Positions 1 through 8,639 of a DNA stretch of 49,529 bases are shown in pieces. The notes below the pieces were generated by a model, which ran no database searches, had not been told where the DNA came from, and worked only from the letters and a program-made list of their open reading frames with translations. Source of the DNA: JANNWF01 sp052390415 (GTDB taxonomy: Bacteria; Pseudomonadota; Gammaproteobacteria; Xanthomonadales; Xanthomonadaceae); NCBI GenBank assembly GCA_052390415.1, contig JBQTGY010000003.1, positions 1 through 49,529 of the forward strand, read 5' to 3'. A program made the translations under genes and the position numbers. Every line of letters begins with the position of its first letter. The stretch's first letter is position 1.

Positions 1-2521
1 GCCCGCCCGGCAGCCAACGCACCAGATCACCGGTCCGGTACATCCGCGCACCCGCGTCGTCCGCATACGGATCAGAAACGAAACGCGCCGCCGTCAGCTC
101 CGGCCGATTCAGATAGCCGCGCGCAACGCTGGGTCCACCCAAATGGAGCTCACCTGTCACTCCAATCGGCAAACGCCCTCCGTGTGGGTCGAGCACTTGC
201 GCCCGCGCATTTGGAAGCAGCTTTCCAATGCAATGCTCCACCGGAGGGCGCCCAGCATCAGCGACCTGGTACGTAGTGAAGATGACAGTTTCCGTCGGAC
301 CATAAATCTCGATGACACGCACCCCGGGGAGCGCAGCCACCAAGGCTTCCAGCAGGCTCTTTGGGACCGCCTCTCCACCCACGATTACCTGTCTCAACCG
401 CGGCAGGACCGCGCGCACGCCACGTTCCACGACGTATTCCAACCAAGGAGCCATGAGGCTCGTTACGGTCCAAAGGACCGTCGCCTGGGACGTTGCTTCC
501 AAAAGCGCCGGAACATCCGCCACCAAAGTGCGTTCCAGAACCTCGCTGCAACCACCATGTGTCAGCGGTACCCAAAGCTCAAGCAATGATCCGTCAAACG
601 CCTGAGAAGCTAGGCAAGGAAACAAATCACCATAGCCAATATCCAGCACGCCGTTGATCGACGTGAGAGCCTGCATGAACTGTGCGTGAGTCACACACAC
701 GCCTTTCGGTTGACCCGTCGAACCGGAAGTAAAGATGACGTACGCAAGCGCGTCCGTCGGGACAGAGACATCTGGGCGCAGCGTCGAGCCGACCGCTGCC
801 CGAGAATCCACTAGCGGCACTCTGTGAATCGACTCCCAACTGGGCAAGTCACCCACGACACAGCGCAAATTGGAATCACGAACCACCTGACACAACCGGT
901 CCGCAGGATGTTGCGGATCGAGCGGAACAAAGGCCGCCCCAGCCTTCAACGCCCCGAGCATGCAGACCACAAGTTCCGGCGAGCGCGATGTCAAAACACC
1001 AACCAGGTCCCCTGGAAGGACCCCACGCTCGATCAGCACATTCGCGAGATCGTTCGCCCGAAAATCGAGTTCGCGGTAGGTTGTGACAACGCCGTGTTGG
1101 ACCAGCGCTGGCATGTCCGGGTGACGCGAGACCTGAAACTCAAACCGCTCGTGCACGCACACCAAATCCCAAGCCAATGACCCACTGTTCCAACCACCGA
1201 GCTTGCGTTCGTCCGCGGCGCAGAGAATGGGGACCTCGCATAAGGGCCGCGCAGGATCGCGCACTGCCCACTGAATGATACCCAGCAGCCTCTCCAGAGT
1301 GAGGCTTGCCTCCTCGTCATCCATGTAAGCCAGGTTATAGTCAAACTGGACTTCGATTTCGTGGCCTTCTCCAAATTCGCACAACGTAAAACAGATGGGA
1401 GTCTGGACAAAGTTTGCCCCTAGACTCGTGGTCGCAACCTTCAAATCCTTGATTTCGACAGCATAGTTGAGCAACTGATAGCTGAACTGAACCTCGAACA
1501 GCGGCATCTCGGGTCCGTGGAGCCCGAGATCTCGACGGATACTGCTAAGCGGGTATTTGCGATGGCGGTAGTCCTGTCTCAAATCCCGTCCGATCCGCTC
1601 GCACAACCTTAAAAAGCTGGAGCCGGAGTCGATTTGGACAAGCAAAGGAGTGAGCGATGCCAACGAACCTACAACCGTCTTGGTTGCTGCGTTTGTCCTA
1701 TTGTGCGATGGGACGCCGATTACCGACGTTGTCTGACCACTAATTCGGGCGACGTATGCGTGTAGCACGCCGATGAAGAATGACTGGATTCCGAGCTTGT
1801 GCTCGTCGCAATAGGATCGAATTGCGTCGAACGTGGCTGATTCGAGGCAACGGGTAATCCTTCGGCTCGGTTGCGCCTCGTGCGGCACATCCGTACGGCG
1901 CCGGAACACTCTATGAGGAAGCCGCTGGAACCGAGTGGCCCAGTACGTTCGATCACGCTCGCTCGTATCGCCCGTCGGCCGCCCTTCGTTTTCCAATAGA
2001 AGGGACTCGAAGCTGACGCGCCGCGTCGGCTCCACGAAGAGGATGCTATTCACCGCTTCGTCGTATGACCTCGCCACGACCCGATGCCATAACACGAAGC
2101 TGTGACCATCCATGATGACGTGGTGAGCGACGACGAAAAACCAAGCCTCATCCTGAGCGACTCTGATGATGCCGGCTCGAAACAAACTCCCGCGCATGTC
2201 GAACGGGCGTTCCATCACAGATGCTATGAAGTCCAGCGCGAGACGCTCACTACCGTTTGGATGGTTCGCCAGATCGACAAATACTGAATTCGGCTCGTCT
2301 TCGGAAAATTGCAGCCTGACGCCATCTTCGGAAGAAACGAGTCGCAATCGCCACGCGTCGTACGTCGCGCAGACCTTCAAATGAGCTCGCTCCAACGCCG
2401 CCCAGTCCAGCTCTCCGCAGAATTTCGTGTATCCGCCAATGTTGTGTATCGGCTTGTCCGGATACTGATCCTGCAGCAGGAGAATCTCGAGCTGGAGAGG
2501 TGTTGGGTGATAGGTTTTCAT
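1..2521 (-). CDS. Non-ribosomal peptide synthetase, condensation plus adenylation domains (partial, runs off left edge)
   Basis: About 840 codons are open from an ATG at 2521 down to base 2, and the C-terminus lies outside the window. Residues 1-440 read as a condensation domain with the catalytic HHVIMDG at 133-139. An adenylation domain follows: A3 motif TSGSTGQPKG from residue 598, A5 motif IYGPTET (near 270-295), and A8 motif YRTGDLVRW at the very edge. The domain activates an amino acid and the condensation domain joins it to an upstream thioester. Aligned by eye to GrsA, the specificity positions read D-G-L-W-I-G-I-I-F. I do not recognise this code, so no substrate is called. A condensation domain at the N-terminus implies an upstream partner module or an acyl starter, neither of which is visible here. 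It diverges from a broken cytochrome P450, a common partner of such clusters. The family call is firm; the product is unknown. Confidence 0.93.
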   Translation of the reverse strand, partial: MKTYHPTPLQLEILLLQDQYPDKPIHNIGGYTKFCGELDWAALERAHLKVCATYDAWRLRLVSSEDGVRLQFSEDEPNSVFVDLANHPNGSERLALDFIASVMERPFDMRGSLFRAGIIRVAQDEAWFFVVAHHVIMDGHSFVLWHRVVARSYDEAVNSILFVEPTRRVSFESLLLENEGRPTGDTSERDRTYWATRFQRLPHRVFRRRTDVPHEAQPSRRITRCLESATFDAIRSYCDEHKLGIQSFFIGVLHAYVARISGQTTSVIGVPSHNRTNAATKTVVGSLASLTPLLVQIDSGSSFLRLCERIGRDLRQDYRHRKYPLSSIRRDLGLHGPEMPLFEVQFSYQLLNYAVEIKDLKVATTSLGANFVQTPICFTLCEFGEGHEIEVQFDYNLAYMDDEEASLTLERLLGIIQWAVRDPARPLCEVPILCAADERKLGGWNSGSLAWDLVCVHERFEFQVSRHPDMPALVQHGVVTTYRELDFRANDLANVLIERGVLPGDLVGVLTSRSPELVVCMLGALKAGAAFVPLDPQHPADRLCQVVRDSNLRCVVGDLPSWESIHRVPLVDSRAAVGSTLRPDVSVPTDALAYVIFTSGSTGQPKGVCVTHAQFMQALTSINGVLDIGYGDLFPCLASQAFDGSLLELWVPLTHGGCSEVLERTLVADVPALLEATSQATVLWTVTSLMAPWLEYVVERGVRAVLPRLRQVIVGGEAVPKSLLEALVAALPGVRVIEIYGPTETVIFTTYQVADAGRPPVEHCIGKLLPNARAQVLDPHGGRLPIGVTGELHLGGPSVARGYLNRPELTAARFVSDPYADDAGARMYRTGDLVRWLPGG

Positions 2522-3154
2522 CGGCCTTTATGAACTGCTGGCGCTCGCATCCCCGCACCGACAGCGGCGAACAGGCGAGTGCTTGGTTGAGGCTCGTAGC
2601 AGAATCCTCGTGCGAAACCGGCCAAGTCTTGCCGGCCCGGTGACCGATGGGTCGCGAGAATCTGCTATCGGTGCGGCGACAACAACGCGCACGAGGACGC
2701 GCAGCCCTGTCGCGCCCTCCAATATTTTGACACAAGCTGCGAAACGGAGCGGCCGCCCCTTAGGGAAGGCGAGGGAACGATCTACTTTGAGTACTTCGAT
2801 GCGAGATCACCCTGCGGCGTCTCGGGCTGAGCCTGAAGTTCCCACCCCATTTCGACGCCGCTCCCGGGCTGTTGCGCAGGGGTCGGCGGCGCATCAAGGC
2901 GCTCAGTGGCTGTCGGTTCGCACGCAACGAATATTGCTGCTGAATCGGACGCGGAATCAGGCGCGTTCGTCCGCCCCGTGGCTGGCTCCGTGACCAGTTT
3001 CGATCGTCCGCAAGCTGGGCGTAACGGAGATCTCGGGACGCGCAACGCAGGGATAAGGACACGAGACGTTAGGACGTGCGGACAGACCTCATTACGGCGA
3101 GCCTGAGCGACTAGCCGGTTTGCGAGTCCGACCGCCCCTGGGAGGTTCCTCACC
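2522..3154. other. Intergenic region between divergent NRPS and P450 remnant
   Basis: This 633-bp gap lies between two divergent starts and should hold both promoters. Short open frames exist on both strands, but none has recognisable protein features or a good ribosome binding site. I see no convincing promoter, repeat or RNA gene in it. Confidence 0.5.
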
Positions 3155-3772
3155 ATGACGACTGAAGCTGCCGCAATACTCTCCGCGTCTCCTCGATTTG
3201 TCGAAGCCTTGCCCGGCCCGCGTGGCGTCCCGTTCTTTGGCAACGCCCTCCAGATCGACTCAGCGCGGTTCCACCATCAATGTGTCGCCTGGGCGCAGGA
3301 GTTCGGCACCCCGTTCCGCCTATCGATCGGACGCAGTCGACTAGTCGTGTGGGACGACCCGGGGCTGTTTCACGCGATAGCACGAGAGCGCCCAGGAACT
3401 TACTGGCGCGGCGCGCGTATCCAACAAGTCGCTGCAGAACTGGGTTTCGATGGCATATTGACCGCCTACGGCGCTGCATGGCGCCAACAGCGGGAGTGCG
3501 TCATGCGGGTGCTGAATCCAGCTTATACCCGTGCTGGTTTCGAGAAGCTCGTTGCAATGACCGAAGCGATGTATCGCTGTTGGTGTCGGGCGGCAACCAT
3601 CGGCGCGCCGATCGACTTGATGGATGAACTGCGGCGGTTCACCCTCGACGACTCCGACCAGAGCCAACTTCAGGCGCAGCTGCGAGCAATCTTTTTCGCC
3701 TTCAATCATCGGCTCACCGCCCTGGTTCCACGCTGTCGATGGCTGCATCGCAGGTCCACAAAGGTGTCATAG
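3155..3772 (+). pseudogene. Cytochrome P450, N-terminal fragment (degraded)
   Basis: The ATG follows a GGGAGG ribosome binding site. The first 150 codons are typical P450: the proline-rich hinge LPGPRGVPFFGN (residues 19-30), the B-C region, and the helix-C heme-propionate motif WRQQR near residue 109. An apparent internal deletion follows, after RRFTLDD: the frame passes straight to a segment normally found some 20 codons further on (LQAQLRAIFFAFNHRL). It stops after about 205 codons. The I-helix, the ExxR motif and the cysteine heme ligand are all missing, so it cannot be an active oxygenase. Homology appears to end near 3757, where an oppositely oriented gene fragment begins. It was probably once a tailoring enzyme of the NRPS cluster. 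The P450 call is strong; the exact deletion limits are inferred. Confidence 0.85.
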
Positions 3773-4416
3773 GGTCGGCGCCGTGCGCTTGGAAGCACAC
3801 TTATCTGCATTCGAACAACGAAGGGCTGCATTCCACTCACCTTCACCGCGTCTTGCACATAGCGATTGATGAGCTGGACCTCTTGGTACAACGCCGCGGC
3901 CGCTGTGTACTGAAGCATTGAGTTCATTGCTAGTTGGTCAGAAGGCGTTGGTAGTGCGATTCCGGCGGCGGGTGCTGTTGGTCGCAACGAGCTTGGCATT
4001 GCAGGAGCCGAACCTGAAGCATCCATTGCTGGCCCCGATAAAGCACTTCGCGTCGAAGTTGTCGAAGTCTCGCCTTCTGCGTTCTCGGTTGTCGTTCTTT
4101 GGGAGACAGAAGTCGATGCGGGCCCCTGAAGATTGAGACTTGCGCCGAAGAAGCTCCGGAGCGATCGCTCACTGCGTCGGCTCGCCTGTTCTACTCGCTC
4201 CAGTGCCGCGGCTTCGGAAAGGGCGAAACGCGGCTGCAGTGCAAGTCGATATTCATCCCAAGGTGCGACCGACAGCACCGCGAGATGGGTTGAACCGGCC
4301 TCGTCGTGGGTTGCCGCCTCCTGAGGGGCGCGATCAGACCCAATGCGGAACGCCTAGCAGCCGACAAGCGAAATCAAACACAACGCGGATATTGAAAGGC
4401 GATGGTTCCGTCTCAT
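3763..4416 (-). pseudogene. Lipoprotein gene head with stop codon after the lipobox; truncated 3' end
   Basis: An AGGAGG ribosome binding site lies 8 nt before an ATG at 4416. The start encodes a lipoprotein signal (MRRNHRLSISALCLISLVGC) and is followed at once by TAG (4354-4356). The same frame then stays open for about 200 codons. It encodes a helical segment (LSEAAALERVEQASRR), a long Ser/Thr/Ala/Pro linker, and a conserved-looking core (YQEVQLINRYVQDAV, then PFVVRMQISVLPSARR and PYDTFVDL). The frame runs on to 3706, but meaningful sequence appears to stop near 3763, exactly where the P450 fragment also stops. I do not know a name for this family; it looks like an exported hypothetical lipoprotein. 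The nonsense codon plus the lost 3' half make it a pseudogene unless TAG is suppressed. Confidence 0.7.
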
Positions 4417-4630
4417 TTGTCCTACCTCCTGTCTGGTGGACTATCTGTACGTTCACGCGCTTGTTGGATCGGCTGACATCGAATGCGTGCCGAATGGAGA
4501 AGCGGAATGGCCGAATTGCGTTCAATCATGAGAACCGGTCCAACACGAATCCGCTGAAAGCAGAAAGATTGTTCAATCCCAACACGAATTTCCTTTCGAC
4601 TTGAACTAGCGGCAGGCGCAGGGTGTCACC

Positions 4631-4755
4631 GACCGCCCCAATAGAGCCATTCCAGGATCGACGTAATGGAGCCAGTCGATGATCGGCGTAATGGAGCCAA
4701 TCCAGGATCGCCTTAAACGAGCCACTTGAGGATCGGCATAAAGGAGCCACCCCGG
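4631..4755 (+). repeat. Five tandem 25-bp repeats at the IS21 left end
   Basis: Units begin at 4631, 4656, 4681, 4706 and 4731, each exactly 25 bp. The shared pattern is GATCGRCGTAATGGAGCCA followed by a variable 6-nt tail; outer units diverge slightly. In IS21-type elements such repeats at the ends are transposase binding sites. Confidence 0.85.
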
Positions 4756-4857
4756 CGTCCTGACGGCCACCGTTCCGCCGGCATTGAGCCGGCTCCGGAC
4801 GGGTCTCGAACTCCCACCCACCCGCTACCCTCCACGGCTGTTTGCCAGGAGGCGGCG

Positions 4858-5640
4858 ATGAGCAAGAGGAGATTCGAGATGTACCAGTACCGACAGGTCC
4901 TGCTGCGCATGCGGCAGGGCGACTCTGATCGTGAGATTGCCCGCTCTGGGCTGATGGGCCGGCCCAAGGCCGGCGCGGTGCGTGCGGTGGCGCTGGCGCG
5001 CGGCTGGCTGGATGCGGCAGTGCCGTTGCCCGATGACGTGACGCTGGCGGCGGTGTTCGCCGCGGGCCCACGGGCAGCGCCCTGCGTGTCAACGCTTGAG
5101 CCCTACCGCGACGAAATCGAGCGCTGGATCGCCACCGGCACCGCCGGCACGACGATCCACGCGGCGCTGTGCCGCAACCGTGGTTAAACCGGCAGCTATT
5201 CGGCGGTGCGCCGCTGCCTGCAGGCGCATCAGGACGCACAGCCGGTGGCCACGACGATGCGTCTGGACTTCGCGCCCGGCGATGCGGTGCAGGTCGATTT
5301 CGGATCCGGGCCGATCATCCCGCATGCGCGTACCGGCGAGGCGCTCAAGACCTGGATCTTCGTCATGACCCTGTGCTGGTCGCGCCACCAGTATGCCGAG
5401 CTGGTGCTCGACCAAACTGTAGCGAGCTGGCTGGGCTGCCACCGGCGTGCCTTCGAGTGGTTCGGCGGCGTGCCAGCGCGGGTGATCATCGACAACCCCA
5501 AGTGCGCCATCACGCGGGCCTGCCACACCGATCCGACGGTGCAACGCGCCTACGCCGAATGTGCCGAGGGATACGGTTTCAAGATCAGTCCGTGTCCGCC
5601 ACGCGACCCGCAGAAAAAAGGCATCGTCGAGGCCGGCGTG
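4858..5640 (+). pseudogene. istA: IS21-type transposase istA, interrupted and truncated
   Basis: The start ATG at 4858 follows AGGAGG at 5-nt spacing. The N-terminus (MSKRRFEMYQYRQVLLRMRQ, then DSDREIARSGLMGR) is the helix-turn-helix that binds the terminal repeats. A TAA at 5185-5187 interrupts the frame, after which the same frame continues with the DDE core: first Asp in VQVDFGSG, second Asp in VIIDNPKCA, and Glu in KKGIVEAGV. The protein would normally carry another 150-200 residues, and here the homology ends. A single nonsense change plus a 3' truncation explain everything seen. Confidence 0.85.
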
Positions 5641-6352
5641 ACTCGTTACCAAGTATCTGGACTGGGCCGAGAGATCCAGGGAGGAACATGTCCTGCTAGG
5701 AGCTCCCGACGTGCCCTTCTCGGACGAGATTGCCCGATCTTTGATCCGAATCCCCGCTAGCGTGATCGCATCCAACGAGGGGGGCTACCGTGGACAGCGG
5801 GTTCGCCCATGCGCGCGCCTATCGCCTCCGATCCGGCAGCCGGGCCATCGCGTTGCCCACCGACCCCCCGCGCATGGAGGCGCTCGCTGCGGATTGCCCT
5901 CAGATGCTCGAGCTCCCCGAATTCTTGGTTGCGGGGGTCCGGGCTGCAGCTCTCGAACTGGCGAACAAGCTCCCGCCTAGCACTTTGACTGGGCGCGAAT
6001 TGCTGCGTTTCCTTGGGACACCGAAAGCAGACATCGCCGAATTTACGCAGGCGGATCGACTCACGTCAGGCACAGTCCAATATCTTCCGCCCATGACGGT
6101 CGGCCCACGCCGATTCCTCGACTTGATCTCGATCCATCCGGTGGTTCTCCGAACCGTACGGTCGCTGGAACCTAGCCCGTGTCCCGCCGTCACTTCTTGC
6201 CAAATCGAGATCCGCCGCCGGGTTCAACGGGACCTGATCTGTGGAGGCTATTCCGTAGCTGCGTGCCTTTTGAGGCGCGAGTCGCCTTCACACGGCTCGA
6301 CACCCGGTCCGTCGCTGCTGACACGCTGTCGGAAGCTCGACGGGGCGATTGA
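5641..6352. other. Unassigned degenerate stretch between IS21 remnant and arsenic operon
   Basis: No gene here can be named. Immediately after the istA break, a frame encoding KYLDWAERSREEHVLLGAPD and then PFSDEIARSLIRIPASVIAS (about 5650-5770) has protein-like composition, suggesting the tail of a lost gene. A longer open frame (5790-6443, 217 codons) contains the plausible helical segment ALELANKLPPSTLTGRELLR but has no recognisable family and no ribosome binding site. I treat both as remnants. Confidence 0.35.
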
Positions 6353-6354
6353 TC

Positions 6355-6410
6355 ACTGGGGATTCTCGCCCGCGGACAATTGGGGATGGGGACCTTCGAC
6401 CGCGGCCCGG
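6355..6410. repeat. Two tandem TGGGGAT...CGCGG units, possible IS end
   Basis: Two consecutive units of about 25-30 bp both start TGGGGAT and end in C(C/G)CGCGG: one at about 6356-6375 and one at about 6381-6404. The layout resembles multiple terminal repeats of another IS21-type element, but no transposase adjoins it. It marks the likely boundary of the broken arsenic operon. Confidence 0.4.
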
Positions 6411-6492
6411 TGGAAGCTGCATATGAATGCCTACAGAGGCTAACACGCAGATGTTGGTCGGTTGTCAGTGCCACGTCCGTGAAATCGATACG

Positions 6493-6639
6493 TTACGTTT
6501 GCCTTGGACCGCCGTGTGCAACACGCGGCGCCAACATCTTGGTGGACGGCTTGGCCCAGCCCTGCGCGATCACTGCAATCAGCATGATCAAGGCAAGAAG
6601 GCCCAGATGGGCCCAATGCCAACGTGCTGTAGCGATCAT
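6493..6639 (-). CDS. Truncated membrane protein stub at the end of the ars operon
   Basis: This 48-codon frame starts with an ATG overlapping the channel gene's stop by 4 nt (ATGA), like most other junctions in this operon. It therefore looks like a genuine operon gene. The product begins MIATARWHWAHLGLLALIML, one hydrophobic helix of about 20 residues, then an unrelated-looking tail (KPSTKMLAPRVAHGGPRQT). The most economical reading is the first helix of a larger transporter or membrane enzyme cut off by the rearrangement at 6350-6490. It is too short to name. Confidence 0.5.
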   Translation of the reverse strand: MIATARWHWAHLGLLALIMLIAVIAQGWAKPSTKMLAPRVAHGGPRQT

Positions 6640-7313
6640 GGATGCGATTCCTTTTCGATCGTCACACCTTCCAGTACACGGGCCACGACCATCGCGATCG
6701 CCACACCGAGCAGTTGCGCTGCGACGAAGCCAGGCACGTCCTCCATCCGGATGCAGGCGAAGCTCTGCGTCAACGCACGCGCGATCGTCACTGCAGGATT
6801 GGCGAATGACGTACTCGCCGTGAACCAATAGGCGGCGAAGATGTAGCTGGCCACGAGTGCCGGGCTCGCGGCTGGTCGATGACGCGCGCCGAGCAGGATC
6901 GTCAGCAGCAGGCCGAAAGTCGCGATCATTTCGCTGAGCCATTGCCCCGCACCTGTCCGGATGTGATCGCCGTCCTGCACGAGCGGCAGGTCGAACATCG
7001 CATGCGCAAGAACGACGCCGACGATCGCCGCGCCGATCTGGACGAGCAGGTATGCCACGGCATGCCGCGACGAGATCTGTCCGCGCAAGCGCATCGCGAT
7101 CGTCACCGCCGGATTGAAATGCGCACCGGAGATCGGGCCGAAGATGGTGATCAGAACGTAAAGTGCACCCGCCGTTGCGCCGGCATTGGCCAGCAACGCG
7201 ATGGCATCGTTCCCGCTTGCGAGGCGCACGCCCATGATGCCCGAACCCACCACGGTGGCGAGCAGCAGCATGGTGCCGATGCCTTCGGCCAGCAGCTTGC
7301 GCGCGAGCATCAC
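6636..7313 (-). CDS. aqpS: Aquaglyceroporin (MIP family), AqpS-like arsenite channel
   Basis: This 225-residue MIP-family channel has six predicted membrane helices and both pore half-helix motifs, NPA at 67-69 (HFNPAVT) and at 172-174 (SFANPAVT). In ars operons, channels of this kind (AqpS of Sinorhizobium meliloti) let arsenite made by ArsC leave the cell down its gradient, replacing an ArsB or Acr3 pump. None of those pumps is seen here. The gene overlaps arsC by 4 nt. ATG codons at 7313 and 7310 are both possible starts. Confidence 0.9.
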   Translation of the reverse strand: MMLARKLLAEGIGTMLLLATVVGSGIMGVRLASGNDAIALLANAGATAGALYVLITIFGPISGAHFNPAVTIAMRLRGQISSRHAVAYLLVQIGAAIVGVVLAHAMFDLPLVQDGDHIRTGAGQWLSEMIATFGLLLTILLGARHRPAASPALVASYIFAAYWFTASTSFANPAVTIARALTQSFACIRMEDVPGFVAAQLLGVAIAMVVARVLEGVTIEKESHP

Positions 7314-7702
7314 AGTTTCCTCAGCAGCGCTTTCACGCGGGTCGCAATCTCGTCACGGACGGCGCGGTAACCGACGTCGTCCATGTCCCTCGGATCGGGC
7401 AGTGCCCAATCTTCGCGCAGTTTCGCTGGCACCCAAGGGCAGTTGTCGCCACAGCCCATGGTCACGACCGCATCGAACGCGCCGTCGATTTCGTCGAGGG
7501 ACTTGGATGCATGCGGGCTGAGGTCGTAGTCGTATTCGGCCATAAAACGCACGGCCTTCGGATTGATCCGACCCGAAGGTCGCGAGCCGGCACTCAGTGC
7601 CTCGACCGCATCACCGCCATGGATTCGCGCGAACGCTTCGGCCATCTGGCTGCGATTGGAGTTCTCGATGCACACGAACAAGACGCGCTTCCTCGGGTTC
7701 AT
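7310..7702 (-). CDS. arsC: Arsenate reductase, thioredoxin-coupled low-MW phosphatase type
   Basis: The 130-residue cytoplasmic enzyme reduces arsenate to arsenite. The P-loop CIENSNRS (C11 to R17) is the nucleophile site, and the DPRD motif near residue 103 supplies the general acid. C84 and C88 in MGCGDNCPW are the shuttle cysteines that pass oxidation to thioredoxin. Length and motifs are those of the family. It overlaps arsN upstream and aqpS downstream by 4 nt each, so translation is probably coupled. Confidence 0.95.
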   Translation of the reverse strand: MNPRKRVLFVCIENSNRSQMAEAFARIHGGDAVEALSAGSRPSGRINPKAVRFMAEYDYDLSPHASKSLDEIDGAFDAVVTMGCGDNCPWVPAKLREDWALPDPRDMDDVGYRAVRDEIATRVKALLRKL

Positions 7703-8142
7703 GCAGTCACCGACAGCGATTTGTACATACAGGTCGCGGAGGCCGGACAGATGGATGTGAACTCTCCGCTGCGTTGCACGTCGTCCGGCGCATCGCCGCG
7801 TGCAATGACCGTGTAGCCGCGCTTTGCGAAGAATGGTGCGGCCGTGGTCGTCAGCAGCACCAGGTCGAGCAGTCCAAGCGCACGCGCGTGCGCTTCCGCC
7901 GCGTGTACGAGTGCATCGCCGAGTCCGGAATTTCGCTGCTCGCTAGCCACTGCCAGCGACCGCAGCAGGCCATGCTGGCTAAGCCGCTCCACGCCGATGA
8001 CGCCGATCAGCCCGCCGCCGTCGTGGATCACCAGCAGATCGATGGGCGCAGATGCCAGGTCTGAGATGGGCAGCCCCGAGCGCTCCAGAAGCGCTCGAAT
8101 GGCCGGCACGTCCTGTGCTGATGCGGACTGGATGCGATGCAT
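7699..8142 (-). CDS. arsN: Arsenic-resistance GNAT N-acetyltransferase (ArsN type)
   Basis: This 147-residue GNAT protein begins MHRIQSASAQDVPAIRALLE and has the acetyl-CoA loop region RSLAVASEQRNSGLGDALV followed by FFAKRGYTVI. ArsN-type enzymes in ars operons acetylate arsenic-containing amino acid analogues such as arsinothricin, or assist resistance in ways not fully defined; the substrate here is unknown. An upstream in-frame start would add 37 residues reading back through the arsI end. The start at 8142, 8 nt after the arsI stop, fits the operon better. Confidence 0.82.
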   Translation of the reverse strand: MHRIQSASAQDVPAIRALLERSGLPISDLASAPIDLLVIHDGGGLIGVIGVERLSQHGLLRSLAVASEQRNSGLGDALVHAAEAHARALGLLDLVLLTTTAAPFFAKRGYTVIARGDAPDDVQRSGEFTSICPASATCMYKSLSVTA

Positions 8143-8150
8143 CAGCGCGC

Positions 8151-8639
8151 TCAGCAACAACCCGACAGCGGTGTGCAGCAGACGCCGCTGGGTTCGGACT
8201 TCGGCTTCATCTGGCTCACATCCGGAGTACACGCAGCGCCATCGGACGCGCATGCCGATTCACCGGCGTAGTAAGTCGTCGTCTCACCGTGCGTGTGGAA
8301 GGTCTCCCAACGCGTACCTTGCGGATCTTCGGTCCACAGCTTGTCGGAGCGCGCGTAGCAGCACACGGCGGCATCTTCTGGCACCACGGTGCCGCCCGCA
8401 GCATCCAGGCGGTGGCCGAGCGCTGCGAGGCCATCGGCTTCATCCACCTGGATACCCAGATGATCGATGCCGGGATTGCGGCCGGTGTTGGAGATCGCGA
8501 AGTTGACGCGCGGATCCTCGAGCATCCACTTGGCGTAGTCAGGCTTGCGCACGGTTGGGTCGGTTGCGAACAGCGCGCTGTAGAAGCGGATGCCCGCCTC
8601 CAGATCGGCCACATTGAGGTGTACATGGAAACGGTTCAT
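8151..8639 (-). CDS. arsI: ArsI C-As lyase (VOC/glyoxalase-fold dioxygenase)
   Basis: The 162-residue VOC-fold protein carries the expected Fe(II) ligands H5 (FHVHLNV), H60 (DHLGIQV) and E112 (WETF). It has the vicinal cysteine pair C93-C94 (AAVCCYAR) that binds trivalent organoarsenicals in ArsI. Such enzymes cleave the carbon-arsenic bond of methylarsenite and reduced aromatic arsenicals. A cysteine-rich tail (GVCCTPLSGCC) may add metalloid binding sites. The start at MNRFHVH (8639) overlaps the arsR stop by 4 nt. The cadmium-inducible CadI proteins are close relatives, but the ars setting decides the call. Confidence 0.92.
   Translation of the reverse strand: MNRFHVHLNVADLEAGIRFYSALFATDPTVRKPDYAKWMLEDPRVNFAISNTGRNPGIDHLGIQVDEADGLAALGHRLDAAGGTVVPEDAAVCCYARSDKLWTEDPQGTRWETFHTHGETTTYYAGESACASDGAACTPDVSQMKPKSEPSGVCCTPLSGCC

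Larger units (their letters stand above)
4624..5640 (+). mobile_element. IS21-family insertion sequence, truncated remnant
   Basis: The left end appears to lie near 4624 (TGTCACC), followed by five tandem 25-bp units; multiple terminal repeats are a hallmark of IS21 elements. An istA-type transposase reading frame follows. It is broken by a stop codon and loses homology at 5640, just after the third catalytic acidic residue. No istB helper ATPase and no matching right end were found, so the element is dead. It lies in a decayed zone between NRPS-linked gene fragments and the arsenic operon. Confidence 0.8.

Noticed and set aside
2583..2993. 136-codon plus-strand frame in the NRPS/P450 gap
   Set aside because: Ser/Arg/Thr-rich, no ribosome binding site, no family features.
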